From the IMG/VR virus record IMGVR_UViG_3300031857_000010, positions 152,700-216,699 of that record: a DNA stretch of 64,000 nucleotides; one strand, written 5' to 3'. Source of the stretch: a virus. The notes beneath the pieces are model-generated. The model searched no databases. It had not been told where the DNA came from and saw only the letters and a program-made list of their open reading frames with translations. Made by a program: the position numbers and the translations under genes. This document shows, piece after piece, positions 1 to 5,910 of this stretch; the first letter of the stretch is position 1, and the number at the start of each line of letters is the position of its first letter.

Positions 1-1
1 T

Positions 2-271
2 GTAAATAAAATCATAAATGAAAATGATATGTTTGTTCGTCCAAAGCGTTTAGATATTTATTCTTTACTTGAGGATCATCTTAAGAATAAAGGTGGAGAA
101 TTTGCAATTGTATATCAAATCCTTACTACAAGTGACGGTTGGAAAGAGTATAGGAATTTGACTGAAGAACAATATCAAGAAATATTAAACGAGTTAAGGG
201 AAGATCATCGAAAAAATCATGATGTTGATATTGTAAGAAAAGAGGGATCCGAGATTGTTTTAGGTTTTTAA
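2..271 (+). CDS. Hypothetical protein, 5' end cut by window edge
   Basis: The reading frame is open from base 2, with an internal ATG at 29, so the gene probably begins outside the window. The visible 90 codons are charged and mostly helical (acidic and lysine-rich, no membrane segment, no Cys). I do not recognise a family. It converges on the minus-strand tRNA cluster; a hairpin with a T-run at about 325-345 could end its transcript. Confidence 0.6.
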   Translation, partial: VNKIINENDMFVRPKRLDIYSLLEDHLKNKGGEFAIVYQILTTSDGWKEYRNLTEEQYQEILNELREDHRKNHDVDIVRKEGSEIVLGF

Positions 272-324
272 TTACCCTATAACTTTTTTTATATCATTTT
301 AGTCAGGTTGAAGCTGACTACTTA

Positions 325-345
325 ACTATAAAACATAGTTTTTGT
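325..345 (+). terminator. Possible terminator after the first plus-strand gene
   Basis: Short AT-rich stem AACTAT/ATAGTT followed by TTTTTG, 50 bases after the stop codon at 271. A second hairpin (AGTCAG/CTGACT, 301-319) lies just before it. It is weak but correctly placed at a convergent junction. Confidence 0.35.
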
Positions 346-421
346 ACTCCCAAAGGGAATCGAACCCTTATGTGACCAATTACCCTTTCTACTGTGTATA
401 AGACAGAGGGGATATGGGAGC
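344..421 (-). tRNA. tRNA-Ile (anticodon TAT), rearranged D region
   Basis: Acceptor GCTCCCA pairs with TGGGAGT and the T arm AAGGG-TTCGATT-CCCTT is normal. The anticodon loop CTTATAC on a 4-bp CTGT/ACAG stem gives UAU, which would read AUA. There is no D arm between acceptor and anticodon stem. Instead a CCC strand there pairs with GGG placed after the anticodon arm, followed by a D-loop-like TAATTGGTCACAT directly before the T arm. The same layout with compensating changes occurs in the tRNA at 1447-1523. The 5' third overlaps the end of the homing endonuclease gene (stop at 389-391). Confidence 0.7.
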
Positions 422-1075
422 AATTATGTTTTCAATTAATTTATCATCAAAATTTTTACCTCTTATAAAAATCAAATTTATTTTATTTTGAGATGTGACT
501 AAGTTCAATTTTATTTTATCTTCATCGCTAAAATATCCTTTAATTTCTAAATATCTGTTAAAATCCGGTAAATAAAAATCAGGAGTATAAGTCTTTTTAA
601 CCCCGTTATTATCAACATAAGAAATATATATTTTTCTTTTCCAAATTATTTTATTCTCATTTAAAATATTTGCTACTTTCAATTCCCACGTACCCCTAAC
701 AATAAATTTTTCATTATTTATATTGCTAACTTTATACCATTTTATATTTTTAAATCCACCTACACCTAATTCTTCCAAGTTTTTAGACCTAGCCAAAGAA
801 AGTTTTTCTTTTTGTTCATTGGAAATTTTTTTACCCTTATGCTTTAATCCTATTTTTTTCTTAATTTCATCAGTTAAAATATAATCGACTCCTTTTTTTC
901 TTGTTTTATCCCATTGGTTTACTGGTTTTTTTATTATTCCATCTTTTACTTTTTGATTATAAATTTCAAAATTACTTTTACGAATTACTCTATTTGGGTT
1001 TAATTTACATGTTTTTTGGTGTGAAATTAAAGAACCTTTATTCGTTATTTCTCTATCACAAAAAATACAATTCAT
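389..1075 (-). CDS. Homing endonuclease, zinc finger plus PD-(D/E)XK-type nuclease
   Basis: 228 residues. An N-terminal C2HC-like finger (C3, C6, H19, C23) is followed by a basic NUMOD-like segment (KGKKISNEQKEKLSLARS, about 75-92). The C-terminal nuclease core has TPDFYLPDF followed by YLEIKGY, the PD...E-x-K pattern. This is a free-standing mobile endonuclease inserted in the tRNA cluster between tRNA-Thr and tRNA-Ile(TAT). Its last 11 codons and stop lie inside the tRNA-Ile gene, which suggests the insertion replaced tRNA-flanking DNA without destroying the tRNA. The exact nuclease subfamily is uncertain. Confidence 0.75.
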   Translation of the reverse strand: MNCIFCDREITNKGSLISHQKTCKLNPNRVIRKSNFEIYNQKVKDGIIKKPVNQWDKTRKKGVDYILTDEIKKKIGLKHKGKKISNEQKEKLSLARSKNLEELGVGGFKNIKWYKVSNINNEKFIVRGTWELKVANILNENKIIWKRKIYISYVDNNGVKKTYTPDFYLPDFNRYLEIKGYFSDEDKIKLNLVTSQNKINLIFIRGKNFDDKLIENIIAPISPLSYTQ

Positions 1076-1113
1076 CTTTTTTAATTATAAATATTTTATA
1101 TAATTAAATTTTG

Positions 1114-1193
1114 AGCCGATGGAGGGACTCGAACCCCCGGTGTTTGTGTTCCAGTTTACAAAACTGGTGCTGTCGCCACTGAGCCACATCGGC
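1114..1193 (-). tRNA. tRNA-Thr (TGT)
   Basis: Acceptor GCCGATG/CATCGGC, normal D arm, anticodon stem CCAGT/ACTGG with loop TTTGTAA giving UGU, T loop TTCGAGT. No encoded CCA. Reads ACA. Confidence 0.93.
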
Positions 1194-1202
1194 AATAATA
1201 AG

Positions 1203-1275
1203 TTCATCCAGAGGAAGTCGAATTCCCATCTTCTGGTTCGTAGCCAGATATTCTCTCCGTTAAACTACAGGTGAA
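1203..1275 (-). tRNA. tRNA-Arg (ACG)
   Basis: Anticodon stem TCTGG/CCAGA with loop CTACGAA giving ACG (inosine-modified, reads CGN). The acceptor begins TTCACC and pairs with GGATGAA with one mismatch. The T stem also has a weak pair. Otherwise canonical. Confidence 0.88.
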
Positions 1276-1281
1276 TTTTTG

Positions 1282-1355
1282 TACCCCCAGTGGAAGTCGA
1301 ATCCACAAACACCAGATCCTAAGTCTAGCCGCTTTGCCAGTTTGCGTACAGGGGC
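1282..1355 (-). tRNA. tRNA-Leu (TAG)
   Basis: Acceptor GCCCC pairs with GGGGG-type 3' strand. Anticodon stem CTAGA/TCTGG with loop CTTAGGA gives UAG, reading CUA. The variable loop is short, unlike bacterial class II tRNA-Leu, so identity rests on the anticodon. Confidence 0.87.
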
Positions 1356-1361
1356 ATTTTA

Positions 1362-1435
1362 TGGAGGTAGGAGATGGGATCAAACCATCGTAGAAGGTTT
1401 TGCAGACCTCCACCTAGTCACTCGGTCATCCTACC
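1362..1435 (-). tRNA. tRNA-Cys (GCA), CCA encoded
   Basis: Perfect acceptor GGTAGGA/TCCTACC, discriminator T, then an encoded CCA. Anticodon loop CTGCAAA gives GCA. T arm GATGG/CCATC with loop TTTGATC. One of only two tRNAs in the window where CCA is visible. Confidence 0.93.
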
Positions 1436-1446
1436 TTACATTATTG

Positions 1447-1523
1447 TTGGGATGGAGGGGATCGAACCCACATGTCACCAATTACTCTTTCAACACGTTA
1501 TCAGCGTGAGGAGATACAACCCA
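1447..1523 (-). tRNA. tRNA-Ile (anticodon GAT), rearranged D region
   Basis: Acceptor TGGGTTG/CATCCCA (one T-T mismatch), anticodon stem CACG/CGTG with loop CTGATAA giving GAU, T loop TTCGATC. The D arm is missing from its usual place. CTC before the anticodon arm can pair with GAG after it, and a D-loop-like TAATTGGTGACAT lies just before the T arm. Compared with the tRNA at 344-421, CTC:GAG replaces CCC:GGG, a compensatory change that supports the helix. Confidence 0.72.
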
Positions 1524-1584
1524 ATAAAGAAATATTTTGCGTAAAGTATCAGAAATTAATACTTTCTGCAAAAAATTTATTTTG

Positions 1585-1657
1585 ATGTCCCAGCTGGAAT
1601 CGAACCAACATCATCAGAGTCAAATTCTGATATAATTAACCGTTATACTATAGGACA
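1585..1657 (-). tRNA. tRNA-Gln (TTG)
   Basis: Acceptor TGTCCTA/TGGGACA, anticodon stem TCAGA/TCTGA with loop ATTTGAC giving UUG, T loop TTCGATT. Reads CAA. Confidence 0.92.
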
Positions 1658-1671
1658 ATATAATATTAGAG

Positions 1672-1741
1672 TGGGATAGGAAGTAATCGAAACTTCGCAC
1701 CTATGATTTACAGTCATTGTGAACTCCCCGGTCTCTATCCC
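1672..1741 (-). tRNA. tRNA-Tyr (GTA)
   Basis: Acceptor GGGATAG/CTATCCC, anticodon loop CTGTAAA giving GUA on a TGA/TCA-containing stem, T loop TTCGATT. The variable loop is short, whereas bacterial tRNA-Tyr normally has a long arm. This is the shortest tRNA of the cluster (about 70 nt). Confidence 0.88.
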
Positions 1742-1751
1742 AGATATTTGT

Positions 1752-1825
1752 ACTCCCGACGGGACTCGAACCCGCAATGACCACCTTGAAAGGGTGGTGA
1801 CTTAAACCAATTTGTCCACAGGAGC
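1752..1825 (-). tRNA. tRNA-Glu (TTC)
   Basis: Acceptor GCTCC pairs with GGAGT, anticodon stem ACCACC/GGTGGT with loop CTTTCAA giving UUC, T arm GCGGG/CCCGT with loop TTCGAGT. Confidence 0.92.
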
Positions 1826-1831
1826 ATTAAG

Positions 1832-1912
1832 AGCGAGTAGAGAGAATCGAACTCTCATCTCTGGTTTGGAAGACCAGCATAATTTACTTTCGTTCCACTA
1901 TACGATACTCGC
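1832..1912 (-). tRNA. tRNA-Gly (TCC)
   Basis: Acceptor GCGAGTA/TACTCGC, anticodon stem CTGGT/ACCAG with loop CTTCCAA giving UCC, T arm GAGAG/CTCTC. Reads GGA and GGG. Confidence 0.92.
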
Positions 1913-1920
1913 AATTGTGC

Positions 1921-1956
1921 CAACATGTCAAAGAACAACAACAGATACTCATGTTG
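1921..1956 (-). other. Hairpin between tRNA-Gly and tRNA-Met
   Basis: A 7-bp inverted repeat CAACATG/CATGTTG encloses a 22-nt loop in the spacer of the polycistronic tRNA transcript. It may be a processing signal. No terminator T-run follows in the minus direction. Confidence 0.35.
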
Positions 1957-1964
1957 TTTTATTG

Positions 1965-2039
1965 TTGCGGGAATGGGAATCGAACCCATGTGATTCAGCT
2001 TATGAGACTGAGCTGGAACCATCTCCAGTCCATCCCGCA
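1965..2039 (-). tRNA. tRNA-Met (CAT)
   Basis: Acceptor TGCGGGA/TCCCGCA, anticodon stem TCAGT/GCTGA with loop CTCATAA giving CAU, T arm ATGGG/CCCAT. The anticodon stem lacks the three G-C pairs of initiator tRNA, so elongator Met or lysidine-modified Ile are the possibilities. Confidence 0.88.
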
Positions 2040-2048
2040 ATTTTTAGG

Positions 2049-2121
2049 AGGAGCTACCGAGCTTTGAACTCGGGACTTAACATTGCAAATGTTATGTGTT
2101 CGCCATCTATACCATAGCCCC
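2049..2121 (-). tRNA. tRNA-Ala (TGC)
   Basis: Acceptor GGGGCTA/TAGCTCC contains a G3-T pair, the alanine identity element. Anticodon stem TAACA/TGTTA with loop TTTGCAA gives UGC. T arm CCGAG/CTCGG with loop TTCAAAG. Confidence 0.93.
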
Positions 2122-2125
2122 ATTG

Positions 2126-2201
2126 TCTGGTAAGCCGGACTCGAACCGACATCAGCTCCTACTTCCAAGGTAGGCGAGGCAACCAATTCCTCCATTACCA
2201 G
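2126..2201 (-). tRNA. tRNA-Pro (TGG)
   Basis: Acceptor CTGGTAA/TTACCAG, anticodon stem CCTAC/GTAGG with loop CTTGGAA giving UGG, T arm GTCGG/CCGGC. Confidence 0.93.
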
Positions 2202-2206
2202 TTTAG

Positions 2207-2279
2207 CGGTCTATGAGAGAATCGAACTCTCACCACCCGATAGACAGTCGGGTATCCTTAGCCGTTGGACCAATAGACC
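2207..2279 (-). tRNA. tRNA-Asp (GTC)
   Basis: Acceptor GGTCTAT/ATAGACC with discriminator G (as expected for Asp), anticodon stem CCCGA/TCGGG with loop CTGTCTA giving GUC, T arm GAGAG/CTCTC. Confidence 0.94.
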
Positions 2280-2291
2280 TTTTTTACTTTG

Positions 2292-2366
2292 TGTACCCGG
2301 AGAGATTCGAACTCTCGACTCCTGCATTAAAAGTGCAGTACTCTAATCCAGCTGAGTTACGGATAC
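2292..2366 (-). tRNA. tRNA-Lys (TTT)
   Basis: Acceptor GTATCCG pairs with CGGGTAC, anticodon stem CTGCA/TGCAG with loop CTTTTAA giving UUU, T arm GAGAG/CTCTC with loop TTCGAAT. Confidence 0.93.
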
Positions 2367-2455
2367 ATTTTGAATGCACCCGTAGGCACATTCAGTTATT
2401 TACGTTTTCGTTTTAATTTATTTTTTGTTTTCATTTCATTTCCAGTTTTCTGGGG

Positions 2456-2490
2456 ACTGAGCCCAGCAGGTATTTGACTCAGCCCCCAAC
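2456..2490 (-). other. GC-rich hairpin between tRNA-Lys and tRNA-Asn
   Basis: CTGAG and CTCAG flanked by G-runs and C-runs form a long stem inside the tRNA transcript. No T-run follows on the minus strand, so a processing signal or stable spacer RNA is likelier than a terminator. The loop carries one copy of the recurrent 9-mer GTCAAATAC. Confidence 0.4.
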
Positions 2491-2506
2491 ATCATCATTT
2501 TTTTTG

Positions 2507-2579
2507 CGGGGAATGTGGGCAACGATCCCACACCCTTCTGCTTAACAGGCAGTTGCTCTTCCACTTGAGCTTCTTCCCC
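2507..2579 (-). tRNA. tRNA-Asn (GTT)
   Basis: Acceptor GGGGAA/TTCCCC with discriminator G, D arm GCTC/GAGC, anticodon stem CTGC/GCAG with loop CTGTTAA giving GUU. The T loop reads ATCGTTG instead of the usual TTCRANN, which is a notable deviation. Confidence 0.88.
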
Positions 2580-2585
2580 CCTTTG

Positions 2586-2658
2586 TGGAACCGGAGGCTT
2601 TCGAGTCCTCGACCTTTGGATTTTCAGTCCAACGCTCTTCCATCTGAGCTACGGTTCC
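2586..2658 (-). tRNA. tRNA-Phe (GAA)
   Basis: Acceptor GGAACCG/CGGTTCC, D arm GCTC/GAGC, anticodon stem TTGGA/TCCAA with loop CTGAAAA giving GAA. The T loop starts CTCGA rather than TTCGA. First tRNA of the cluster, 11 nt after the terminator hairpin at 2670-2694. Confidence 0.92.
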
Positions 2659-2669
2659 AAAACAAAAAA

Positions 2670-2694
2670 CCCCTGAACTTTTTGGGTTCAGGGG
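2670..2694 (-). terminator. Attenuator-type terminator in front of the tRNA cluster
   Basis: Perfect 9-bp stem CCCCTGAAC/GTTCAGGGG with a 7-nt loop, followed on the minus strand by TTTTTTGTTTTGG: a strong intrinsic terminator only 11 nt upstream of tRNA-Phe. Its 5' arm is also perfectly complementary over 11 nt (2684-2694) to a segment inside the upstream leader ORF (2755-2765), so a mutually exclusive antiterminator can form. Confidence 0.75.
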
Positions 2695-2723
2695 CTTCCT
2701 TTATTTTTTTGGTTTTGTGTTTT

Positions 2724-2903
2724 TTACATCACCTTATTTTTAAAGTTATTTGTTCCCCTGAACCCGGTTGGTTTCTCGCTTTGTGTATTATACCCAAAAT
2801 CAAATGAACGAGAATCCACTACGGGTAGACATATTGACGCAATAGGCGTACTTATGGCTGCCTGCCAGTTATTCTTGTTAATATGATTATGAAGCGTGTT
2901 CAT
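2724..2903 (-). CDS. 59-residue leader ORF upstream of the tRNA cluster
   Basis: An uninterrupted 59-codon ORF starting MNTLHNHINK and ending FKNKVM, lying between a host-type promoter (2974-3004) and the terminator at 2670-2694. No family is recognised; it has no signal peptide or membrane segment. Its codons 47-50 contain the segment that can pair with the terminator's 5' arm, so its translation should influence termination ahead of the tRNAs. It may be a regulatory leader peptide, a real small protein, or both. AAAAATG precedes the start; no Shine-Dalgarno sequence. Confidence 0.55.
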   Translation of the reverse strand: MNTLHNHINKNNWQAAISTPIASICLPVVDSRSFDFGYNTQSEKPTGFRGTNNFKNKVM

Positions 2904-2973
2904 TTTTGAAGACTTTATAACTTTTTTTATTCTTGTTTATTAAATAGTAAGAAATTTTATTTTTTCTTGAATG

Positions 2974-3004
2974 CAAATTTAGTCATTATTTATTTAAAAA
3001 CAAA
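2974..3004 (-). promoter_or_regulatory. Housekeeping-type Bacteroidota promoter for the tRNA operon
   Basis: On the minus strand TTTG (3001-3004), exactly 19 nt, then TAAATTTG (2974-2981) match the Bacteroidota consensus TTTG-N19-TAnnTTTG. The predicted start near 2967 gives a 64-nt leader before the 59-codon ORF. Confidence 0.7.
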
Positions 3005-3061
3005 TTTCTATATTAATAAATTCATAAGTAATTGAAAATCAATTTAAAAAATTATATATAA

Positions 3062-3511
3062 TTAGAAAAATTGATTATTACTTTTTGCCAAAAATATATT
3101 AGAGTATTTTTTTTGGCCTGTAATTTCTTCTCCGCAGTAATCAGGAATATCATTTAAAAATTCATCAAACTCTATTTCAACAATACTTAGACCAGAAGGA
3201 TAAATGTCAATATCCACTTTATGATTATTAAAGACAGTAACAAAACGATTTTTTTCGAGTTTGAATTCTGAAAGATCATATAATTTAAACCCTTCTTCTT
3301 TTGGTATTAAGTATTCGAATTCATATTTAGAATAATTATTAATTTTCTGTTTATAACAAATGTGGCAATAAAAATTATTAGTAATTCTAATTCTTAATTG
3401 TTTCTTCTTATCAAGAATTAAATATCCCTGCTTGATCAATTTTGGTTCATTAAAATATGAGCCTAGATCCGGCATATATTTTAAAAGAAATTTTCTTTCT
3501 TTTTCAATCAT
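3062..3511 (-). CDS. CYTH / triphosphate tunnel domain protein
   Basis: 149 residues beginning MIEKERKFLL, which holds the E-x-E-x-K signature of CYTH (tunnel metalloenzyme) proteins. Alternating acidic/basic strands follow (RIRIT, KYEFEYLIP, KVDIDIYPS, IVEIEFDEF). Family members hydrolyse triphosphates or inorganic polyphosphate using divalent metal in a beta tunnel. Substrate here is unknown. Its start overlaps the upstream gene's stop by 4 nt, so the two are probably co-translated. Confidence 0.75.
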   Translation of the reverse strand: MIEKERKFLLKYMPDLGSYFNEPKLIKQGYLILDKKKQLRIRITNNFYCHICYKQKINNYSKYEFEYLIPKEEGFKLYDLSEFKLEKNRFVTVFNNHKVDIDIYPSGLSIVEIEFDEFLNDIPDYCGEEITGQKKYSNIFLAKSNNQFF

Positions 3512-3756
3512 GTTAAATAATCAAACTTTTCTCCTAAGGAATTAAATTTTTCGTGTATCTCTAAATTTTTATCAATATTTGAAATCAGGAATTTGAGAGT
3601 AAAATTTTTCCCTGTTTCTTTACTTTCAAAATATAATTCTTCATGTAGAAGTGGTATCTGTCCTTGGTATTTTCTAAGAACAATTATATCACCTTTTTTT
3701 AAATTATCATTGTGTTTTTTTACAATGAATGATTTGATTAATTTAATGTTGTCCAT
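3508..3756 (-). CDS. Hypothetical protein (82 aa)
   Basis: Unrecognised soluble protein with a beta-rich middle (GDIIVLRKY). ATGA overlap with the CYTH gene downstream suggests a shared task or at least translational coupling. A TAGATTTG box lies about 30 nt upstream of its start, a possible promoter for the pair. Confidence 0.65.
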   Translation of the reverse strand: MDNIKLIKSFIVKKHNDNLKKGDIIVLRKYQGQIPLLHEELYFESKETGKNFTLKFLISNIDKNLEIHEKFNSLGEKFDYLT

Positions 3757-3815
3757 TTTAATTAATTTTATTTATTGATTGTTTATGACAAATCTATAAA
3801 AAAAAATAATAACTA

Positions 3816-4073
3816 TCAATCAAAAAATCTTTTATAAAGTATATATGGTAAGACTAAAGGCCAAAAAATACATGCAAACATGCTCAATAATAAATAAACT
3901 AATTGTAAATTATCAGTGTTGAAATTACCTAAAACTTCGTGAAGTTCATCGATTGAATTTTTGGTTCCATCATCTAATTTATTATAAACACTCTCTTCGA
4001 AAACTAGAAATGCTAAAATTCCCCACCATATTATCATTAAAATCAGACCAATTAAATATATATAATATAGCAT
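3816..4073 (-). CDS. Small membrane protein, two TM segments
   Basis: 85 residues with hydrophobic helices at about 2-24 and 57-79 joined by a polar loop (N-terminus LYYIYLIGLILMIIWW). No family recognised. Four nt separate it from the upstream secreted-protein gene. Confidence 0.65.
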   Translation of the reverse strand: MLYYIYLIGLILMIIWWGILAFLVFEESVYNKLDDGTKNSIDELHEVLGNFNTDNLQLVYLLLSMFACIFWPLVLPYILYKRFFD

Positions 4074-4076
4074 AAT

Positions 4077-4466
4077 TTATAGATTAAAAACAAAAGTAGG
4101 AGTGCCATTTATTTCTACAAGTGAAATATAAATTATACCTCCATTACCTGTATAATATTTCCATTTAGTATCATCAATAACAACATATTGTTTATTGAAT
4201 ATTTCTACCATATAATTTAGGGTGCCACTATTTAGTGGAGTTGCAGAGCATAAATTACATACACCCTTTGAATCGAAGAAATACATTGAAATGATTCTTT
4301 CGTCTTTAAAATAAATGTATTTTGCTCCTTGTTCAGTTTTTCCAGTGTAGAAATATTCTTTTGAAAAATCTTTTCTTATTTCGTACTCCGTGTAACCTAA
4401 TCTAGATTGACTAAAACCACATAAAGAAAATAAGATAAATAATAGAGATAATATTGTTTTTTTCAT
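4077..4466 (-). CDS. Secreted protein with signal peptide (129 aa)
   Basis: Signal peptide of about 20 residues ending in GFSQ, the Bacteroidota-style type I cleavage context. The mature part is beta-rich with two close cysteines (CNLC) that could form a disulfide or bind metal. Function unknown; probably periplasmic. Confidence 0.68.
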   Translation of the reverse strand: MKKTILSLLFILFSLCGFSQSRLGYTEYEIRKDFSKEYFYTGKTEQGAKYIYFKDERIISMYFFDSKGVCNLCSATPLNSGTLNYMVEIFNKQYVVIDDTKWKYYTGNGGIIYISLVEINGTPTFVFNL

Positions 4467-4509
4467 TCTATTAAATTAGAAAAATAAAATGAAAAAGAAA
4501 AGTATAATT

Positions 4510-4824
4510 TTATTTATCGTCTATCAATTCGGCATTGAAAATGAAATTTTCTACATATAATTCCATAGTATCGCATCCTCTGGAATAAACAATGTTACCA
4601 TCATCTTTTATGTCAATGACTTTTACATAATATTCTACAGAAACTTCTGGCTCAGGATGATTATTATCAAACGGAATAACGTTTTGTCTAATGATCCACG
4701 TTTGTCCAATATGAACCGGAAAGGGTTTTCTAGAAGAATTAAATGAATAGATTAAAATTACAAGTAAAATGAAACCTATTATTATAAAATATTTTTTTCT
4801 TTTTGAATCTTTGATGTTGATCAT
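4510..4824 (-). CDS. Membrane-anchored protein, paralogue of the gene at 41463
   Basis: One N-terminal TM helix (about 12-30) and an extracytoplasmic domain containing YYVKVIDIKDD...GCDTMELYVENFIF. The gene at 41463-41768 has the same arrangement with YYKVIDIKDD...GDTMN, so the two are dispersed paralogues. Start overlaps the upstream stop by 4 nt. Confidence 0.68.
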   Translation of the reverse strand: MINIKDSKRKKYFIIIGFILLVILIYSFNSSRKPFPVHIGQTWIIRQNVIPFDNNHPEPEVSVEYYVKVIDIKDDGNIVYSRGCDTMELYVENFIFNAELIDDK

Positions 4825-5075
4825 GATTTCAAAGAATTAATAAATTCAAGAACAAATTTTTCTTTTTCATACGAAGTTGTGAGATCCCTACTTAAATTTA
4901 TCAAAAGAGATTGAATTTTATCTGCGTCACTTTTTACGTCAAGTTTTTCAATATCCTCTATTGTGTTTTTTCTCTTTTCATTTCGAGAAACCTCTTCTTC
5001 TTGAACAAGTTTTGCTAAGCACTCATTCATGTGTTCATAGGATGAAGCACCTATCAATCTATAAAAATATTTCAT
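4821..5075 (-). CDS. Hypothetical helical protein (84 aa)
   Basis: Charged, coiled-coil-like protein (KLVQEEEVSRNEKRKN...). No family recognised. Coupled by ATGA overlap to the membrane protein gene downstream. Confidence 0.65.
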   Translation of the reverse strand: MKYFYRLIGASSYEHMNECLAKLVQEEEVSRNEKRKNTIEDIEKLDVKSDADKIQSLLINLSRDLTTSYEKEKFVLEFINSLKS

Positions 5076-5082
5076 ATGTAAA

Positions 5083-5427
5083 TTATTTAAGTGTATATAC
5101 AGTTTGAATTTCTTTTTTCATTAGTCCTTTTTCAACCCAATATTCTGCCCAATAAGATTCCGGACTTTCGAAAGGAGTTCTGTTTTTGTAGTTCACATAC
5201 CACTCAAAAGCAATTAATGATAGATCGTGAAAACTCTCTATTTCATCAACTGTTTCATATCTTGTTTCACAAATTATTTTCCCTTTGCTGATATATAATG
5301 TGGCAATACCAGATTTAGAGAAACCGCTAACTTCATAACAAATCTTACCTGAACTATCTTTTGTTATAGAAACAGGAATGTTGTGTTTGACACAATCTTC
5401 AATGATTTGATCGATTATTTTTTTCAT
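5083..5427 (-). CDS. Hypothetical protein (114 aa)
   Basis: Soluble protein with a beta-rich N-terminal half (KICYEVSGF, ATLYISKGKIICETRYE) and helical C-terminus. Not recognised. Seven nt upstream of the 4821-5075 gene in the same operon. Confidence 0.65.
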   Translation of the reverse strand: MKKIIDQIIEDCVKHNIPVSITKDSSGKICYEVSGFSKSGIATLYISKGKIICETRYETVDEIESFHDLSLIAFEWYVNYKNRTPFESPESYWAEYWVEKGLMKKEIQTVYTLK

Positions 5428-5492
5428 GATTGCTAAATTTCAGCAATTATAACGAAAAAAAATAATAAAAGTTACAATTTTAAATTTAAAAA

Positions 5493-5771
5493 TTAATTAA
5501 CGGGGGTTTCTATCAAATCTTTTACAAAGTGATTCCACTTATCCTCAGCGAATTGCTGAGCAGAATCTATGGACAAAAAAGTACCCAAATTTTTAGAATT
5601 TGTTGAATTATTGAAGGTTTCATTTCTGAATGCCCAACTTTGTAGGATCCATTGACCTGAATTTTTTCCAACAGGTTTTATTGTAAAAACTTCTTGACCC
5701 TCAAAAACTCCTTGTATCTCAGTAGGAAATTCGGAGTGGTTTTTCCAAAGTATGTTTTTTATTTTATACAT
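5493..5771 (-). CDS. Hypothetical protein (92 aa)
   Basis: Starts MYKIKNILWKN. Beta-rich N-terminal half and a C-terminal helix rich in acidic and aromatic residues. No recognisable motif. Five nt downstream of the 44-aa membrane protein gene. Confidence 0.65.
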   Translation of the reverse strand: MYKIKNILWKNHSEFPTEIQGVFEGQEVFTIKPVGKNSGQWILQSWAFRNETFNNSTNSKNLGTFLSIDSAQQFAEDKWNHFVKDLIETPVN

Positions 5772-5775
5772 TTTT

Positions 5776-5910
5776 TTATATTATTTTAGACACTAAGTAC
5801 ACTATTAATTTATTCAATAAAGAAAAAAAAGTTGCCATTAAACTAAATGCTATAAAAAGCATTAGCGTAAAATTGAAACAATAATTAAATTTTTCTTTAA
5901 TCTTATTCAT
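5776..5910 (-). CDS. 44-aa membrane peptide
   Basis: Short ORF whose ATG overlaps the stop of the upstream 242-aa gene as ATGA. It encodes a polar N-terminus then a hydrophobic stretch (about 14-31) and a second hydrophobic tail. The overlap and tight spacing on both sides support a real small membrane protein. Confidence 0.6.
   Translation of the reverse strand: MNKIKEKFNYCFNFTLMLFIAFSLMATFFSLLNKLIVYLVSKII

Noticed and set aside
2670-2765. Chance repetition of CCCCTGAAC as sole reason for the attenuator call
   Set aside because: The complementarity is perfect over 11 nt, includes the terminator arm, and sits in a leader ORF behind a good promoter, so I kept the finding, but as an inference.
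1279-2807. Plus-strand ORFs across the tRNA cluster (e.g. 1279-1509, 1812-2117, 2213-2416, 2553-2807)
   Set aside because: They are shadows of minus-strand tRNA genes; their repeated motifs are translated T and D arms.
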